DNA of 64,000 nucleotides from Enterocytospora artemiae (lineage: Eukaryota; Microsporidia), in contig JASNGC010000004.1 in the NCBI GenBank assembly GCA_038659295.1, positions 62,001-126,000 of the forward strand, given 5' to 3'. The notes under the pieces are model-generated. The model ran no database searches. It had not been told where the DNA came from and saw only the letters and a list, made by a program, of their open reading frames with translations. Made by a program: the position numbers and the translations under genes. The first letter of the stretch is position 1; each line of letters begins with the position of its first letter. Shown piece after piece: positions 19,730 to 30,110 of this stretch.

Positions 19730-20347
19730 AAAAAAAACTAAGGTAAACTATTTATAGGGTGGTGGTGTTTCAAATTCAAAAACAAACAAATGATTATAAT
19801 TGAGGTATAGAAATATAGTGCTATTGGTTATACCCTTTCATAATTTTTCCAACTTGACGATATAATTGAAAGTATTTACTATATCAAAGAAATACATCAC
19901 GGTTTATTAATATGGAGAAAATATGCAGTCTTTAAAGATAAACCAACAATTAATTATTTCAACCATAATAATAGAAGTTGTGAATAACATTAAGGTATTT
20001 TCAGGGAATTTTAATATTCTTTTTAATTCATACATCCCAAATGTCTTTGAAGCTGGAAAATGGAATGGGATGATGATTTGCACAGTAAATATCAAACTAT
20101 AATAGCCGATAATATGATTGATTTAGTTACTTACGACCAATAATCGCAGGAGGATTGGGATTTGTAAAATAAAAAGTGGATATGGAACATAGTAAATATT
20201 CCACATCAAGACAATTATTAGGACATATGTGTGTTCAACTCTAAATTCAACAATACAAAATTCAGAAAATGTTTTTGAGTACAATAGGCTACAGAACCAT
20301 AGCAATAATCTAAAAAAATTGTGATATTAAATATGCAATATCATGAA
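19730..20347. other. Intergenic, no supported gene
   Basis: Two minus-strand frames here (19907-20095, 20123-20305) start with TTG and show no start signal or known motif. Presumed promoter of beta-adaptin plus 3' region of Rpn6. Confidence 0.45.
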
Positions 20348-21484
20348 CTAAATTTTATTTAAAAACTTCTCTAGGATGTTTATGTTTCTTGGTAATTTCA
20401 AATTCTTCACTTCTTCTTTTTTGAATAGAATCAAGCATTGAGTCAAGTGATCTAAAATTCCATTAATAGTTTTTTCTAAAATCATCATTCTCAATTTATC
20501 TTCGATTACATCTTCTCCAAGTCCAATATTTCGAGAAATAAACCCTATTTTAACATGAGAATACGGCTCGATTATCTTAAGAATATTTTGACCTAACAAA
20601 ATGTTGTATAATTTTTGTAAATGTTTAAAAATAAACCCATCGCTTTCTAAAATTCTACATTCGTTGGACAATATTGTCTGGTACATATTTACATCTCTTG
20701 ACTTGCATATTTTACTAATCTTTATAAGGGACTTTGTATATTCGTCGTCTTTACATTTCTGTGCATATTTAGCACTCAGGACACTTTGAATTTCATCGAC
20801 TTTATTTCCCAAAATTTTACATAAAATTATATATCTTAGAGGGATGCTGGTGTTTGAATACTGCTTGTCCATATTAAACCCTTCCGCAGCCTCAACAAAG
20901 TATGATATGCCTGTGTCATAGGCCTCATCATCTGCTAGATACATCCCATTGAGAAGATCTATCTGGGCCTGCAACCCATAAGGACAAGCACTACTGACTG
21001 CCAAAGCTCTAGCAGAAGTGAGTGATGATTTAGCAAACTCCAGTGATTTCAAGTCATAATATGCTCTACTCTTATAAATATAGAGTGTAATTAAATTAAT
21101 CTTATCCTCATATTTTTTTAGCTCCTTAGAAACAACCTTTATTTGGTCTAAGCATTCTTTATATTTTCCGATATTCAGGTATAGATGTATCAGCTTGCAT
21201 TTCAAATCCAGCCTAAGCATCTTCCTGTTTTCAGACCAATCGATCAATCCAGTCAAAAAGTTCAATACACCTTCATAGCTATTAAAATCTATCGGAATAC
21301 TCTCAAAAACCCTTTTAATAATTTTTGTTAATCTTGCGGTAGTTAGGGACTCCCACTTGTCCTCCAAACCTACTATTAATTGTAACATTTTATCATATTG
21401 GGTTTTTTTAATATATTCGTTACATAATTCCAATACTAATTCTTCCTTATCCTCGTTAGATTGTAAGTGCGCAATATTTTCCAT
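20348..21484 (-). CDS. RPN6: 26S proteasome lid subunit Rpn6 (PSMD11)
   Basis: A scaffold of the 19S regulatory particle that links lid and core. N-terminal TPR-like helical pairs run through residues 1-250. They include LRLDLKCKLIHLYLNIGKYK and the block YYDLKSLEFAKSSLTSARAL followed by CPYGLQAQIDLLNGMYLADD. That block matches Rpn6 motifs (tRaaLTsARTtAnaIYcpP.lQa.iDlqSGilhaeekDykTayS). A C-terminal PCI domain occupies about 270-360 (LQKLYNILLGQNILKIIEPY then DKLRMMILEKTINGILD). The length of 378 is a little under the usual 420. CCCC lies one base before the ATG. It is divergent from RPB8. Confidence 0.9.
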   Translation of the reverse strand: MENIAHLQSNEDKEELVLELCNEYIKKTQYDKMLQLIVGLEDKWESLTTARLTKIIKRVFESIPIDFNSYEGVLNFLTGLIDWSENRKMLRLDLKCKLIHLYLNIGKYKECLDQIKVVSKELKKYEDKINLITLYIYKSRAYYDLKSLEFAKSSLTSARALAVSSACPYGLQAQIDLLNGMYLADDEAYDTGISYFVEAAEGFNMDKQYSNTSIPLRYIILCKILGNKVDEIQSVLSAKYAQKCKDDEYTKSLIKISKICKSRDVNMYQTILSNECRILESDGFIFKHLQKLYNILLGQNILKIIEPYSHVKIGFISRNIGLGEDVIEDKLRMMILEKTINGILDHLTQCLILFKKEEVKNLKLPRNINILEKFLNKI

Positions 21485-21682
21485 TGGGGCAGTATTTTTA
21501 AAATATTTATGCTCACAAAAAATATTTTATAAATAAACAAATCTTCCTAAAAGCACCTACTAGAGTACTAGTTGATTATTTGGATCAGGAATTTAAATTG
21601 GAGAGGCCTGCATATATTTACCAGCTTAGCTTTTCGTGACTGTGACTACAAAATTATATCTTTAATTTCTTTTTCACCCCAC

Positions 21683-22021
21683 ATGATCTACAATATAAAT
21701 GGCAAAGTCACAAATATTATAGATAAACCATTTGAAACTGTTCCTAGGGCAATTATTGATTCCGAAACCGTCTCCCTCACTTTAGAATATCATTCTCAGC
21801 TTTTACATCTCTCATTGGATGATAATGTTCAAGTTCAAATATTTTTGGGAATAAAACCTCAAGTAGATAAGAATACATATATGATGCAAGGAATAATTTA
21901 TTCAATAGAAGAAAGACTGTTTAGGATAAGCTTTGGAGGGCTTGTAACGGTAGTATCTGGTGAAATTAGTCCAGAAATACACAAGGAATCAACGGTTTTT
22001 TTGATAGCTATGAAAATATAA
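21683..22021 (+). CDS. RPB8: RNA polymerase I/II/III shared subunit RPB8 (RPABC3)
   Basis: Shared small subunit of the three nuclear RNA polymerases. The 112-residue frame ends with YMMQGIIYSIEERLFRISFG and GLVTVVSGEISPEIHKESTV. This aligns to the RPB8 tail: YvMYGKvYrie...lsayvSfGGLLMrLqGd......vyLLmkk. The N-terminal YNINGKVTNIIDKPFETVPR fits the opening OB-fold strand of Rpb8. The ATG at 21683 follows CACCCCAC; the frame is open further upstream, but the protein would then be over-long. Normal Rpb8 is about 145 residues, so the insertion loop is reduced here. Confidence 0.75.
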   Translation: MIYNINGKVTNIIDKPFETVPRAIIDSETVSLTLEYHSQLLHLSLDDNVQVQIFLGIKPQVDKNTYMMQGIIYSIEERLFRISFGGLVTVVSGEISPEIHKESTVFLIAMKI

Positions 22022-22519
22022 TAAATAATTAATTGTTTCGTAACTCACAATTCCAATGGCAATATTTATTTAAACATGGGTATTCATCACAAACACCCTG
22101 TAGTTTAAAGATTCTTTTACTAAGATAATGGTATTTACTTGAAATTATAGATTCCTGTTACAATATACAAATCTTCATTTTATTCATATAATACACTATT
22201 ATTATCTTACCAAAAGATACCAGTGACCCTATTTTGCACTCATAAGTCCTAAGACAGCTACAAATTCAACCACCGAAAGATATCGAAGCTAAATAATTGA
22301 CAAAAAACTTTTAATATATTCATATCTCCCTCAGAACATCACCTCAACGACAACTAAAGCCAATGGGACATTCAAAATTTACTTATAAACTTTTCAACCT
22401 CTCAAATCGTACCAACCAATCTTCTTAAACCTCAGCTTTTCAATTCATCCCTCATCTAACCTAAATCGGCATCAAAATTTAACAAATATAAAAGAAAACA
22501 CTTATTTTAATATTAATAT
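22022..22519. other. Convergent 3' spacer, nothing recognised
   Basis: 498 bases between tail-to-tail genes. It has one GTGATGA on the minus strand (near 22085) without a D box. No ORF with start signal. Confidence 0.45.
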
Positions 22520-23017
22520 TTACTCTTGGCTACAGAACAATTTCATCTGTGAACTAGTTGATACCATGCTGTCAGTATCACTTAAAGAACCACCTGGCGA
22601 GCCACTGTCTTTGTCTTTATCCCTGGGATTGTGTGTGGAGACAATACTTTTGATGTGAGAGCATTTCTTAATACCTTTTAAATTTGCCAAGTCAAAGAAG
22701 ATAGAGCATCCTATCTTCACCTTTCTCACAAAGGCAATAATTGAATCAAATGGATTCAATCTGTCAGTGTAAATTACTGCTCTTACACCAATGGGAGGAG
22801 TAACCCCAGATTTAAGCAGATTAGAGCACTCAATTGGAGTAAGAACTCTGTCATATGATACTACCTGTATGTGAGCATAAACCTTCTTCACACTCTCCTG
22901 GGTAATAAAAACCTTCTCATAGCCTCTTAATCCTGTTGAGTTCAGAAAGTGATATTTTCCTCTCTCTATGAATTTCACACAGATAAAATCAGACTGAAAA
23001 GTGAACCAAGTTGACAT
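22520..23017 (-). CDS. Unknown 165-residue protein with Ser/Asp-rich tail
   Basis: ATG with CCC two bases upstream. The first 120 residues look like one compact mixed-fold domain (FTFQSDFICVKFIERGKYHF then IGVRAVIYTDRLNPFDSII). The tail (HNPRDKDKDSGSPGGSLSD) is polar and probably disordered, and rich in possible phosphorylation sites. No family is recognised. Coding status is supported by the start signal and the amino-acid make-up. Confidence 0.75.
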   Translation of the reverse strand: MSTWFTFQSDFICVKFIERGKYHFLNSTGLRGYEKVFITQESVKKVYAHIQVVSYDRVLTPIECSNLLKSGVTPPIGVRAVIYTDRLNPFDSIIAFVRKVKIGCSIFFDLANLKGIKKCSHIKSIVSTHNPRDKDKDSGSPGGSLSDTDSMVSTSSQMKLFCSQE

Positions 23018-24158
23018 GGAAGGGCAAATTTATTTGTAAAGTATTTATAGTAGGTCAAAAAATTGGCAATAAGCTCGCATACTATTAGGTCTATTTACGT
23101 AACGTTCGGCCATTCACTTGTTCTGGCTATAAATATTTTGAATTTCCCATTTGTAGTAAATTAGCGGCTTCCCTTAGAACATGATAATTAAATTTTTAAT
23201 CAACACGTCAAATAATCTGAATCCACTGACGGATAAAGTGACTTCAATTCTTAATCATCTTTATAGTTTATATTTGCCAAAAATGGAGGGAATATACAGT
23301 TTATTTATAAATAAGTCTTTGGAATAGGTTGGAAAGTCATCTGAATTTTAAATAAAACTTACTAGATTTTATGTAACATCATCGAACGTCGTTAATATGA
23401 TATAGGTTCATGTAATATACGAATAACTTCCTTAGAACAGAGTAGTTACAATTATAATAAGGACAAGCACTTCTGAAATATATTTTTTGATAAAAATACT
23501 TTGATAGTTGACATATCATTGCAAAAAACCCATAGAATATCATCACAGATAATTAGTATGTTTTTCAATATTGGAAAAATGATAAGTCAATTTACTTCAA
23601 ATTCATATAGCGTTATATAGGATGAAAAATATATATAACCGATTGTGTACATACACATAAGATTTTTTTGGTTTTATCATCAAAAATACACAGATTTCAT
23701 ACCTCTGATTCTTCTATTGATATGAAAACTGATCTCTTTCCTCAATTTATTGAGTTATATAAAGTGATTGATTATTTGTCTATAGATTCTAAGCCAGTAA
23801 CATGTAAGGCCTACATAAATAACCTTTACCACAACCAATCATTTGTGATAAAGTACATTCATGTCTATTTTTAAATCTTCATATATTAGTAATACTACCT
23901 ATATCTATATAACTTCAAACAAGAAGGTGTAAAATAAATAGGTGTTGGAAGAGAATAACTGAGTCCGTCCTGCACCACTTAATATATTTCGGGAATTATA
24001 ATTTTCAATTTGATCATATTTTACAACCAGATATTGTAATTTGATAAGCACCTATAAGTAAAGTATTTACCATAAATAGCTAACAGTAGGCAATATATAC
24101 TTACTGCAACATTGAATTATCAAGATGAAGGGACAATCTCCAATTACATATACTTTAT
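23018..24158. other. Largest intergenic region, no supported gene
   Basis: 1.1 kb between two minus-strand genes. A plus-strand ORF with ATG at 23722 (50 codons, ending 23874) has TATA-like sequence upstream but no CCC signal and no known motif. One GTGATGA on the minus strand near 23553 lacks a D box. Confidence 0.4.
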
Positions 24159-27005
24159 TTATTTAGCATCCATATAATCAACAACTTTGGTTTCCTTTAG
24201 GTAATATCTCTCTTTCAGCCTCAAATAATAATTTCCAGAAATCAATTGATAAAAAACAAATAGCATCTTATGGAAAACAACTGAACAGAGTATAATCTTA
24301 CCGACAAATATGAAGAGGCTAGCAACTTTTGTCATATAGAGGATTAATAAGGTCATGTTCGCAAGAAAGAGCAAAAAAATAATTTTCATGGATGTTACGG
24401 TGGAAACATTTGTCTCTGAGGGTAACTCGATTTTGACGATCGAACATGTCACATCACAAACACTGCTTATGAACACAAACATTTTTGTGGACGAGATGAT
24501 TGATCTATTGATTAGAAGAAAGAATATTGTGCAAATTAGTGGGGAAATAAAGACAAAGTATAGCTTTACCATGGATACGCGTATGGAAATGCTTCGTATG
24601 GCAAACGTCTTAACTATCAGATTGACCACTGTCAAAAATACTATCTTTTTCGGCAAATATTCTTCAAATTGCTGTGAAATATACTTCGAAACATTCAGGA
24701 CAGTGAAAAATAGCAACTTGGTGAATATCACACACAGGGCTTTTATGAAAAGTATTGCTAAATTGGTATACTTTGGACGATAAAAAATACTCAACTTTTT
24801 GTTGTGAGTTCGACCAAAGTATTTTAAAAATCTCCTAGTGTCGATAATGGTGTTACTATTCCCAATTGCACGAATCGGATTGGAACCTATGGACATGCTA
24901 ATTTTAGAGATCAGCCCTGAATTTGAGGATATAATATGGCTATCCGATTCCCTTGTTTTTGATCTGAGATTAGGGTGCAAACGGCCCATCCCAGAAGTTG
25001 TATTCAAATCAACATCTTTAGAAGGTAGTTGGATATTGGTTGTCTGGAAGTTCCCATCAGAACTAGATTGTGGTGTTGTATTCACCTCCTGATTCTTCAA
25101 TTCAAAATTAGTCTGGGTGTTGTTTATGTCTCTGTGCATCATTATACTTTCATGGCAATTTATGTCAGATGGAAGACGTAAGCTCATATATTGTGCGAAC
25201 GCAGACCCTTTGCTACAAGTTGGAGGTGTAGTAACAGTGGTTGATGATGCTAAAATCATTTTCTCTGTGTGACATTTCTTAATCCTTGATGCCTTTTCTA
25301 AATGACGTAGTAGTTTCCTGGTTAGCATAAATGATTCTGGATCAAGCTGCACATCGACTTTAGCTCGTTTATTTGCATATTTTATAACCTTTTTTAAATT
25401 CTGATTCTTATTCGAGTCCCAAACTAATCGAGACAAATCAATACTTAGCATCTTTTTGTTAAAGAGATAGTTATCCAAATTGAACTTTGAGGAAACAAAT
25501 CTTGTTATGGCAAAATAAATATGACACAATCTGATAACACACGTGTTCACATTTTTTACAATGCTAAATCCACAGATAAAAAGAACATATCTCTCCAAAA
25601 GAGTAGAATAAGTATAGAATGGACAATCATACAGCAAAAAGTAAAATAGCCCAATAGATGCACCGATAAGTGTGGATATGTTTATCAGATATGGCTTCAG
25701 CTTTAATCGTATCGTTTCTTTGACTGATCTATTGGATGGCGTAGTCTGATCAAACAAAAATAATCCAGGTCTCAAACATTTCGTGAAATATATCTGTACT
25801 TGCTTTAGAATAGAAATACAGCCAAGCCCTAGAAACAGATGGAACATAAATGAAATAGAATGATGAGCATTCACAAAAGAGGTCTTGGACAAGTCATATT
25901 GTGTATAGCAGTTAAACTTCACCAATAAAAAATGCAGAAGAATGCCTGAAAATACAAACTGAGAAGCAAAGAATGCAATAAAATAGGTATATACCTTTGA
26001 AAAAAAATAGCAGTTTCTAACAACCAAGTTCCTTGTTTTTCCCCTAAAATATCTTAAAGCCAAGGTAAATACGGACCATAACATTATATATTCCACAATA
26101 AACACTAATTGCAAATCTAGAGACTGAATTCTGATGAACAAAAGAAACTCAGCCACAAATTCCTTTGCCTTAATCAGTATATTGTAAAATTTAATAGCCG
26201 TGTCTGATTCTAGGACACCATCAATCAAATTGCATGTTCTTCTGAAACCATTACCACAACAAGTGAATATTTTACAAATCAAAGCCAATGTTTTTGAAAT
26301 ATTTGTCATTCTAATAACTAGTGTAATTAGAGCTAATCCTGATGTACTTAAAGTAAATTTTATCTCACTAGCCAGATTAAAATCATTATATACAGCACTG
26401 TCAATTACACTACCCATCGAAATATTCATTACTTGTACCAATTCTTCGGAATTTGTGTCACTGACACTATCATCGTCTAATATAGATGGAGGGCTATTGG
26501 CCCTTTGATTCATTTCATGCATTATTTGAGCAGGGTTAATTCGGATATTTTCTGAAGCAACCGCTTGTACAATTGTTTTGTATAATTGTAAGTGCAAAGC
26601 ATTGACGGCAATCAGTACCAAGCTAAAAAACATTCTACCTGATGAATTGCCAATAGTGGACAAACTATAATAATTTGTGGACACAACTAAGAGTATTTTT
26701 AGCAAGAAGATCGTCCACATACCGACATATTTAGACAGATGAGATGTCGTTCTAGCAATATCTGACAAAATTACTCTTAAGGGAATCCTATTTGGCGTAT
26801 TCTCAGCAAAAATTTTCTCGAATTTAAAAGTATGTAGACATATTTCACACTTTGGAGATTTATCCGTTTTTATCCATTGAAGCAAACAAGAGTTGTGAAT
26901 AAATTTCAAAGATCCTTTACACTTACATGGGGAACAAAGATTCTCTTCAGCAGAAGTTTCATGGCATATTTTACATTTTATTTCATCATCAAAACTCTCT
27001 TCCAT
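24159..27005 (-). CDS. DOA10: Doa10/MARCH6-type ER membrane RING-CH ubiquitin ligase
   Basis: An ERAD E3 that ubiquitinates misfolded membrane and soluble proteins at the ER or inner nuclear membrane. The N-terminal RING-CH (C4HC3) domain uses C11, C14, C27, C29, H37, C40, C53 and C56. It is followed by PNRIPLRVILSDIARTT and a membrane region of about 12-14 hydrophobic segments spread over 948 residues. A polar cytosolic loop lies at about 555-720. N-terminal RING-CH plus many helices is the Doa10 hallmark; MARCH proteins with two helices are much smaller. It is shorter than yeast Doa10 (1319). CCC directly precedes the ATG. Confidence 0.88.
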   Translation of the reverse strand: MEESFDDEIKCKICHETSAEENLCSPCKCKGSLKFIHNSCLLQWIKTDKSPKCEICLHTFKFEKIFAENTPNRIPLRVILSDIARTTSHLSKYVGMWTIFLLKILLVVSTNYYSLSTIGNSSGRMFFSLVLIAVNALHLQLYKTIVQAVASENIRINPAQIMHEMNQRANSPPSILDDDSVSDTNSEELVQVMNISMGSVIDSAVYNDFNLASEIKFTLSTSGLALITLVIRMTNISKTLALICKIFTCCGNGFRRTCNLIDGVLESDTAIKFYNILIKAKEFVAEFLLFIRIQSLDLQLVFIVEYIMLWSVFTLALRYFRGKTRNLVVRNCYFFSKVYTYFIAFFASQFVFSGILLHFLLVKFNCYTQYDLSKTSFVNAHHSISFMFHLFLGLGCISILKQVQIYFTKCLRPGLFLFDQTTPSNRSVKETIRLKLKPYLINISTLIGASIGLFYFLLYDCPFYTYSTLLERYVLFICGFSIVKNVNTCVIRLCHIYFAITRFVSSKFNLDNYLFNKKMLSIDLSRLVWDSNKNQNLKKVIKYANKRAKVDVQLDPESFMLTRKLLRHLEKASRIKKCHTEKMILASSTTVTTPPTCSKGSAFAQYMSLRLPSDINCHESIMMHRDINNTQTNFELKNQEVNTTPQSSSDGNFQTTNIQLPSKDVDLNTTSGMGRLHPNLRSKTRESDSHIISSNSGLISKISMSIGSNPIRAIGNSNTIIDTRRFLKYFGRTHNKKLSIFYRPKYTNLAILFIKALCVIFTKLLFFTVLNVSKYISQQFEEYLPKKIVFLTVVNLIVKTFAIRSISIRVSMVKLYFVFISPLICTIFFLLINRSIISSTKMFVFISSVCDVTCSIVKIELPSETNVSTVTSMKIIFLLFLANMTLLILYMTKVASLFIFVGKIILCSVVFHKMLFVFYQLISGNYYLRLKERYYLKETKVVDYMDAK

Positions 27006-27247
27006 GGGTCAAAATTTCAGAGAAAATTAATGGAAAACAATCGATGAATATAACCAGAAAAGGGAAGATAAACCATATTATGGAGTGAACCTACAACTGT
27101 GAAGTACCAAAGATGCAATTTTGTCCCCTTAAGAAAATCAACAAGAGTTCAATTTCATAAAACCCTCTACTTCCTCCGATCCAACCCTACAATAATGTTA
27201 TTCTACGACTTAAGAAAGAGATATCGCTCAGACTACTATACAATTTA

Positions 27248-27916
27248 TTAATATTTCCTATAATAGAGATGCAAAAATACTATTACGAATGTTAAACATA
27301 TTAGTATTACAAAGAGAAGTCTTCTGAAAAAACTTCCAGCTCCTTCAAAGCATATTTCGTTTATGTTGTCATAAATTTTGTTACTCTGAGATGCAGTATC
27401 ACAGATGTCATCTATACGCTCATCCTGAATACATAAATGTTCATTGATGGCCTTTTGAACAGCTTCAATCTTCATCAGCCTCATCCTAGTCTGTTCGTAC
27501 TCCTGCCCATTGACTATTCTTTTGTTTTCCATCTGCATTTGCTTGCTAACCTCTCCTCTTACCTGCTTAAATGTTTTTGGCCGCTCCTCCTGCAGTTCAA
27601 CACTATCTATTCTCTTCTTTTTCTTCACTAGTTTAATCAAATCATTTATCCTTTGTTTCAAAATGTATTTTATTCCCTCAAATATTTCGCCCATTTCTTT
27701 AACCTCTATCTTGTCAAGCAATAAAATTTCTTGTTGTAACTTTGCGATTTTATCTTCTATTACTAAAATACTCTTGTACGAGCAGCTATTTTCTAAATCT
27801 TCTCTCAGCTTGGCTATTTTTAAATTTAAGGTTTCATAAAACTTTTCTGTCTGCATTTTTGGATTCTTCTGAATAGACTTATCAACAAACTTGAAAAATT
27901 CGGCAGTACGATTCAT
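27248..27916 (-). CDS. Tail-anchored Qa-SNARE, syntaxin-18/Ufe1-like
   Basis: A SNARE for membrane fusion, probably at the ER in retrograde traffic. Residues 20-125 form helical, Habc-like segments. Residues about 140-190 form the SNARE helix (TRMRLMKIEAVQKAINEHLC then IQDERIDDICDTASQSNKI), with a Gln near the expected zero layer. Residues 197-218 are a C-terminal membrane anchor (LLFVILICLTFVIVFLHLYY). The 222-residue size and the order fit a syntaxin. The ER assignment is from overall resemblance of the SNARE helix to syntaxin 18. CCCC lies four bases before the ATG. Confidence 0.7.
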   Translation of the reverse strand: MNRTAEFFKFVDKSIQKNPKMQTEKFYETLNLKIAKLREDLENSCSYKSILVIEDKIAKLQQEILLLDKIEVKEMGEIFEGIKYILKQRINDLIKLVKKKKRIDSVELQEERPKTFKQVRGEVSKQMQMENKRIVNGQEYEQTRMRLMKIEAVQKAINEHLCIQDERIDDICDTASQSNKIYDNINEICFEGAGSFFRRLLFVILICLTFVIVFLHLYYRKY

Positions 27917-28491
27917 TTTTGGGGTGGAGAATATTTGTTGGAAAAATTAATACATCTTAAATTTAGTTAGAATTTGTAACTGACTGAAAATTACTGGCCA
28001 GCAAATGCTTTGTGGAAAAGTCATGATTTTAAAGTATTGTTTACATAAAGTTTAAAAACGGCTTGGAGTTTCCATTATAGTTCTTCTTCCATAACAAACC
28101 AAAGTCCATGACTACCAACTAAACTCAATATATTCGACCTAAATGCAATATATAGAATATTAAATAGTTATTCTTTCTCTGAAGTTTGGTGTGAAGTGCT
28201 TTATTTTTGTTGAACTAATAATATGCAATACAACAAATATGGTGGATAGATATTCATCCGATCCAATTTTAAATCATTTTAAGAAAGTATATCACAGAAC
28301 AGGAATAGTTGAAAGAAAAAGTATTGATGGGTATTACGATTTTGTACTTCATATTGCTGTATCTTATTTTTTGCTTAGCAATTGATCAAGTCCAAGTTTA
28401 TCAGAGAAGACTTGCTATTAGAAAATTTTACACTAACTAACTATACCATTGATACTAAAATGTAAAACACTACACTTTGTAACAATTAATT
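27917..28491. other. Intergenic with one doubtful small ORF
   Basis: Spacer between the syntaxin-like gene and DCP2 (both minus strand). It contains the low-confidence plus-strand ORF at 28239-28385. Otherwise nothing was recognised. Confidence 0.4.
28239..28385 (+). CDS. Possible 48-residue protein
   Basis: ATG-initiated ORF with coding-like composition: a charged first half (DPILNHFKKVYHRTGIVERK) and a hydrophobic end (FVLHIAVSYFLLSN). That layout would make a small tail-anchored protein. There is no CCC/GGG start signal and no recognised family, so it may be a chance frame. Confidence 0.22.
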   Translation: MVDRYSSDPILNHFKKVYHRTGIVERKSIDGYYDFVLHIAVSYFLLSN

Positions 28492-29595
28492 TCATGGTTT
28501 AATTGAACTCCACTTCTCAGCCATTTCTCTGTGTCGTCCAATTCCGACCACCAGACTGAAGTTTCGTTTACTTCCAGGCCGATTTTCGGATATATTATTA
28601 ACTTTCAGGATTGATTTTTTATCAAGATCATTTATAAGCTGATCCAAATTCCTAAACCTGAACTGTGTTGATTTTATTGTATTAATTACACTTTCTAGGT
28701 GTATGAAGGCAGTATAAACAATCTTGTATTCTTCGCAATTCTTGTATTTCCTAATATTATCGATTTTAGCCCAAAAGATTTCACCAATCTCATTTCTAGT
28801 TTGTGTGTGAAATATGGTGTTTTTGTTCACATTTAAAGCTACATAGAATGTTATTTTGTTGAAGATGGTCACTGAAATATCTGTTATGTAGTCGGTGACA
28901 TCAAATCCAACCTCTTCTATCGTCTCCCTAATAGCACATGCCTTACCAGTTTCATCCTTGGATCTCTTGCCTTTTGGGAATGTGAAATTTTTGCTAGCAA
29001 TCTGACGAACTAACAAAAAGTGTGTCATTTCTGGATTCAAAATTACTGTTCCAAATACCTTTATGGATTGCTTGTATTTAACAAATGTTGAAAAATCACT
29101 TCCTACAGCGTTGTTGTAAAAATCACTCCCAAAATACCAATTTGATTTCTTCACCTCATCATTCTCAAACAACTCAGAACGTTCTTCTGATTTGTCTTTA
29201 TCATCACCAAGTCTGGCCGGTGTGTGCTTCCTCTCAGCCTTGGTTGTTGTGTAGTTAAATATAGAAGACAATTCCTTGTCCGATAACTCTGCCACGCTTT
29301 TTTTATCAAACAATTTATAAATCTTATCTAACAACCTGGATTTATAGGATTCAAACTCTTTGTATGCTAAGTTCTTTGTTAAACAGCTATGTGATGCAAG
29401 TCCATTGTAAATAAGTACCAATTCTGCAAAGTATCTCAAACTTACGTTTTTAAAGCCGTAAAAATCCATAGCAAACCAATGGGCTTCTTCCATTATAAAG
29501 AAATATTCCTGTGGATTGAGTGCCAAAAATTCTGTAGAGTTTATTACAAAACGAGCAGAAACATCATCCAAAATTTCTGTTAGTACAAGTGTCAT
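28492..29595 (-). CDS. DCP2: mRNA decapping enzyme DCP2
   Basis: Cleaves the 5' m7GpppN cap of mRNA in the cytoplasm. The N-terminal regulatory domain spans residues 5-95 (FVINSTEFLALNPQEYFFIM then EEAHWFAMDFYG, the expected Dcp1-binding helices). The Nudix domain follows. The Nudix box occupies residues 209-231 as G-x5-E-x7-RETIEEVGF with all catalytic Glu present. The preceding FTFPKGKRSKDE and the following box-B-like region agree with Dcp2. A polar insert at residues 115-150 separates the two domains. The 367-residue length lacks the long disordered C-terminal tail of yeast Dcp2. CCCCA precedes the ATG. Confidence 0.95.
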   Translation of the reverse strand: MTLVLTEILDDVSARFVINSTEFLALNPQEYFFIMEEAHWFAMDFYGFKNVSLRYFAELVLIYNGLASHSCLTKNLAYKEFESYKSRLLDKIYKLFDKKSVAELSDKELSSIFNYTTTKAERKHTPARLGDDKDKSEERSELFENDEVKKSNWYFGSDFYNNAVGSDFSTFVKYKQSIKVFGTVILNPEMTHFLLVRQIASKNFTFPKGKRSKDETGKACAIRETIEEVGFDVTDYITDISVTIFNKITFYVALNVNKNTIFHTQTRNEIGEIFWAKIDNIRKYKNCEEYKIVYTAFIHLESVINTIKSTQFRFRNLDQLINDLDKKSILKVNNISENRPGSKRNFSLVVGIGRHREMAEKWSSIKP

Positions 29596-30110
29596 TGGGG
29601 CGTAAAAAATCCTTTAATTCTTGTGTTTCAAAGAAGTCTTAAATCAAAAAGAATAAATTATCAAACGCGGTTTATGATCTGTTTTGAAAAAGTGTTAGAT
29701 GGCTTTGATCTCCCCGTATCATATGACCCTGCATAAGAATCTGGCAAACATTTGTTTATAACAGTCGGGTTGATAAAACAATTGAATAAGAGAGCCTCAT
29801 CGAAGGTTGTGAGAGGTACCAAATATGTATTGACACTGGGAAATGATGACAAATATTACAATTTCAAACAGAATAAACTTCAATATTTTTTATTAATAAT
29901 ATAAAAACAAAATGATTAAGCTGATATTATCATTATGTTTATGTGATTTTTGTGTTAGATATAAAATAGAATTTATTAGATAAATTACTAGCACTTTCTA
30001 ACTAAAGCTTAATATTTTATCTACAAGCTCTCATACTATTTTACTGTGAAATCAACCAAGCAGTGGTCCTGTAAAAAGAACTGTTTCATTTGCAACCTAT
30101 TTATCGCCAA
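29596..30110. other. Intergenic with an ATG-less open frame
   Basis: A minus-strand frame at 29661-29852 has coding-like composition but no ATG and no start signal. See findings. No other feature was seen. Confidence 0.4.

Noticed and set aside
24355..24783. 142-codon frame opposite Doa10
   Set aside because: Entirely antisense to the membrane part of a well-supported gene; mirror frame of hydrophobic codons.
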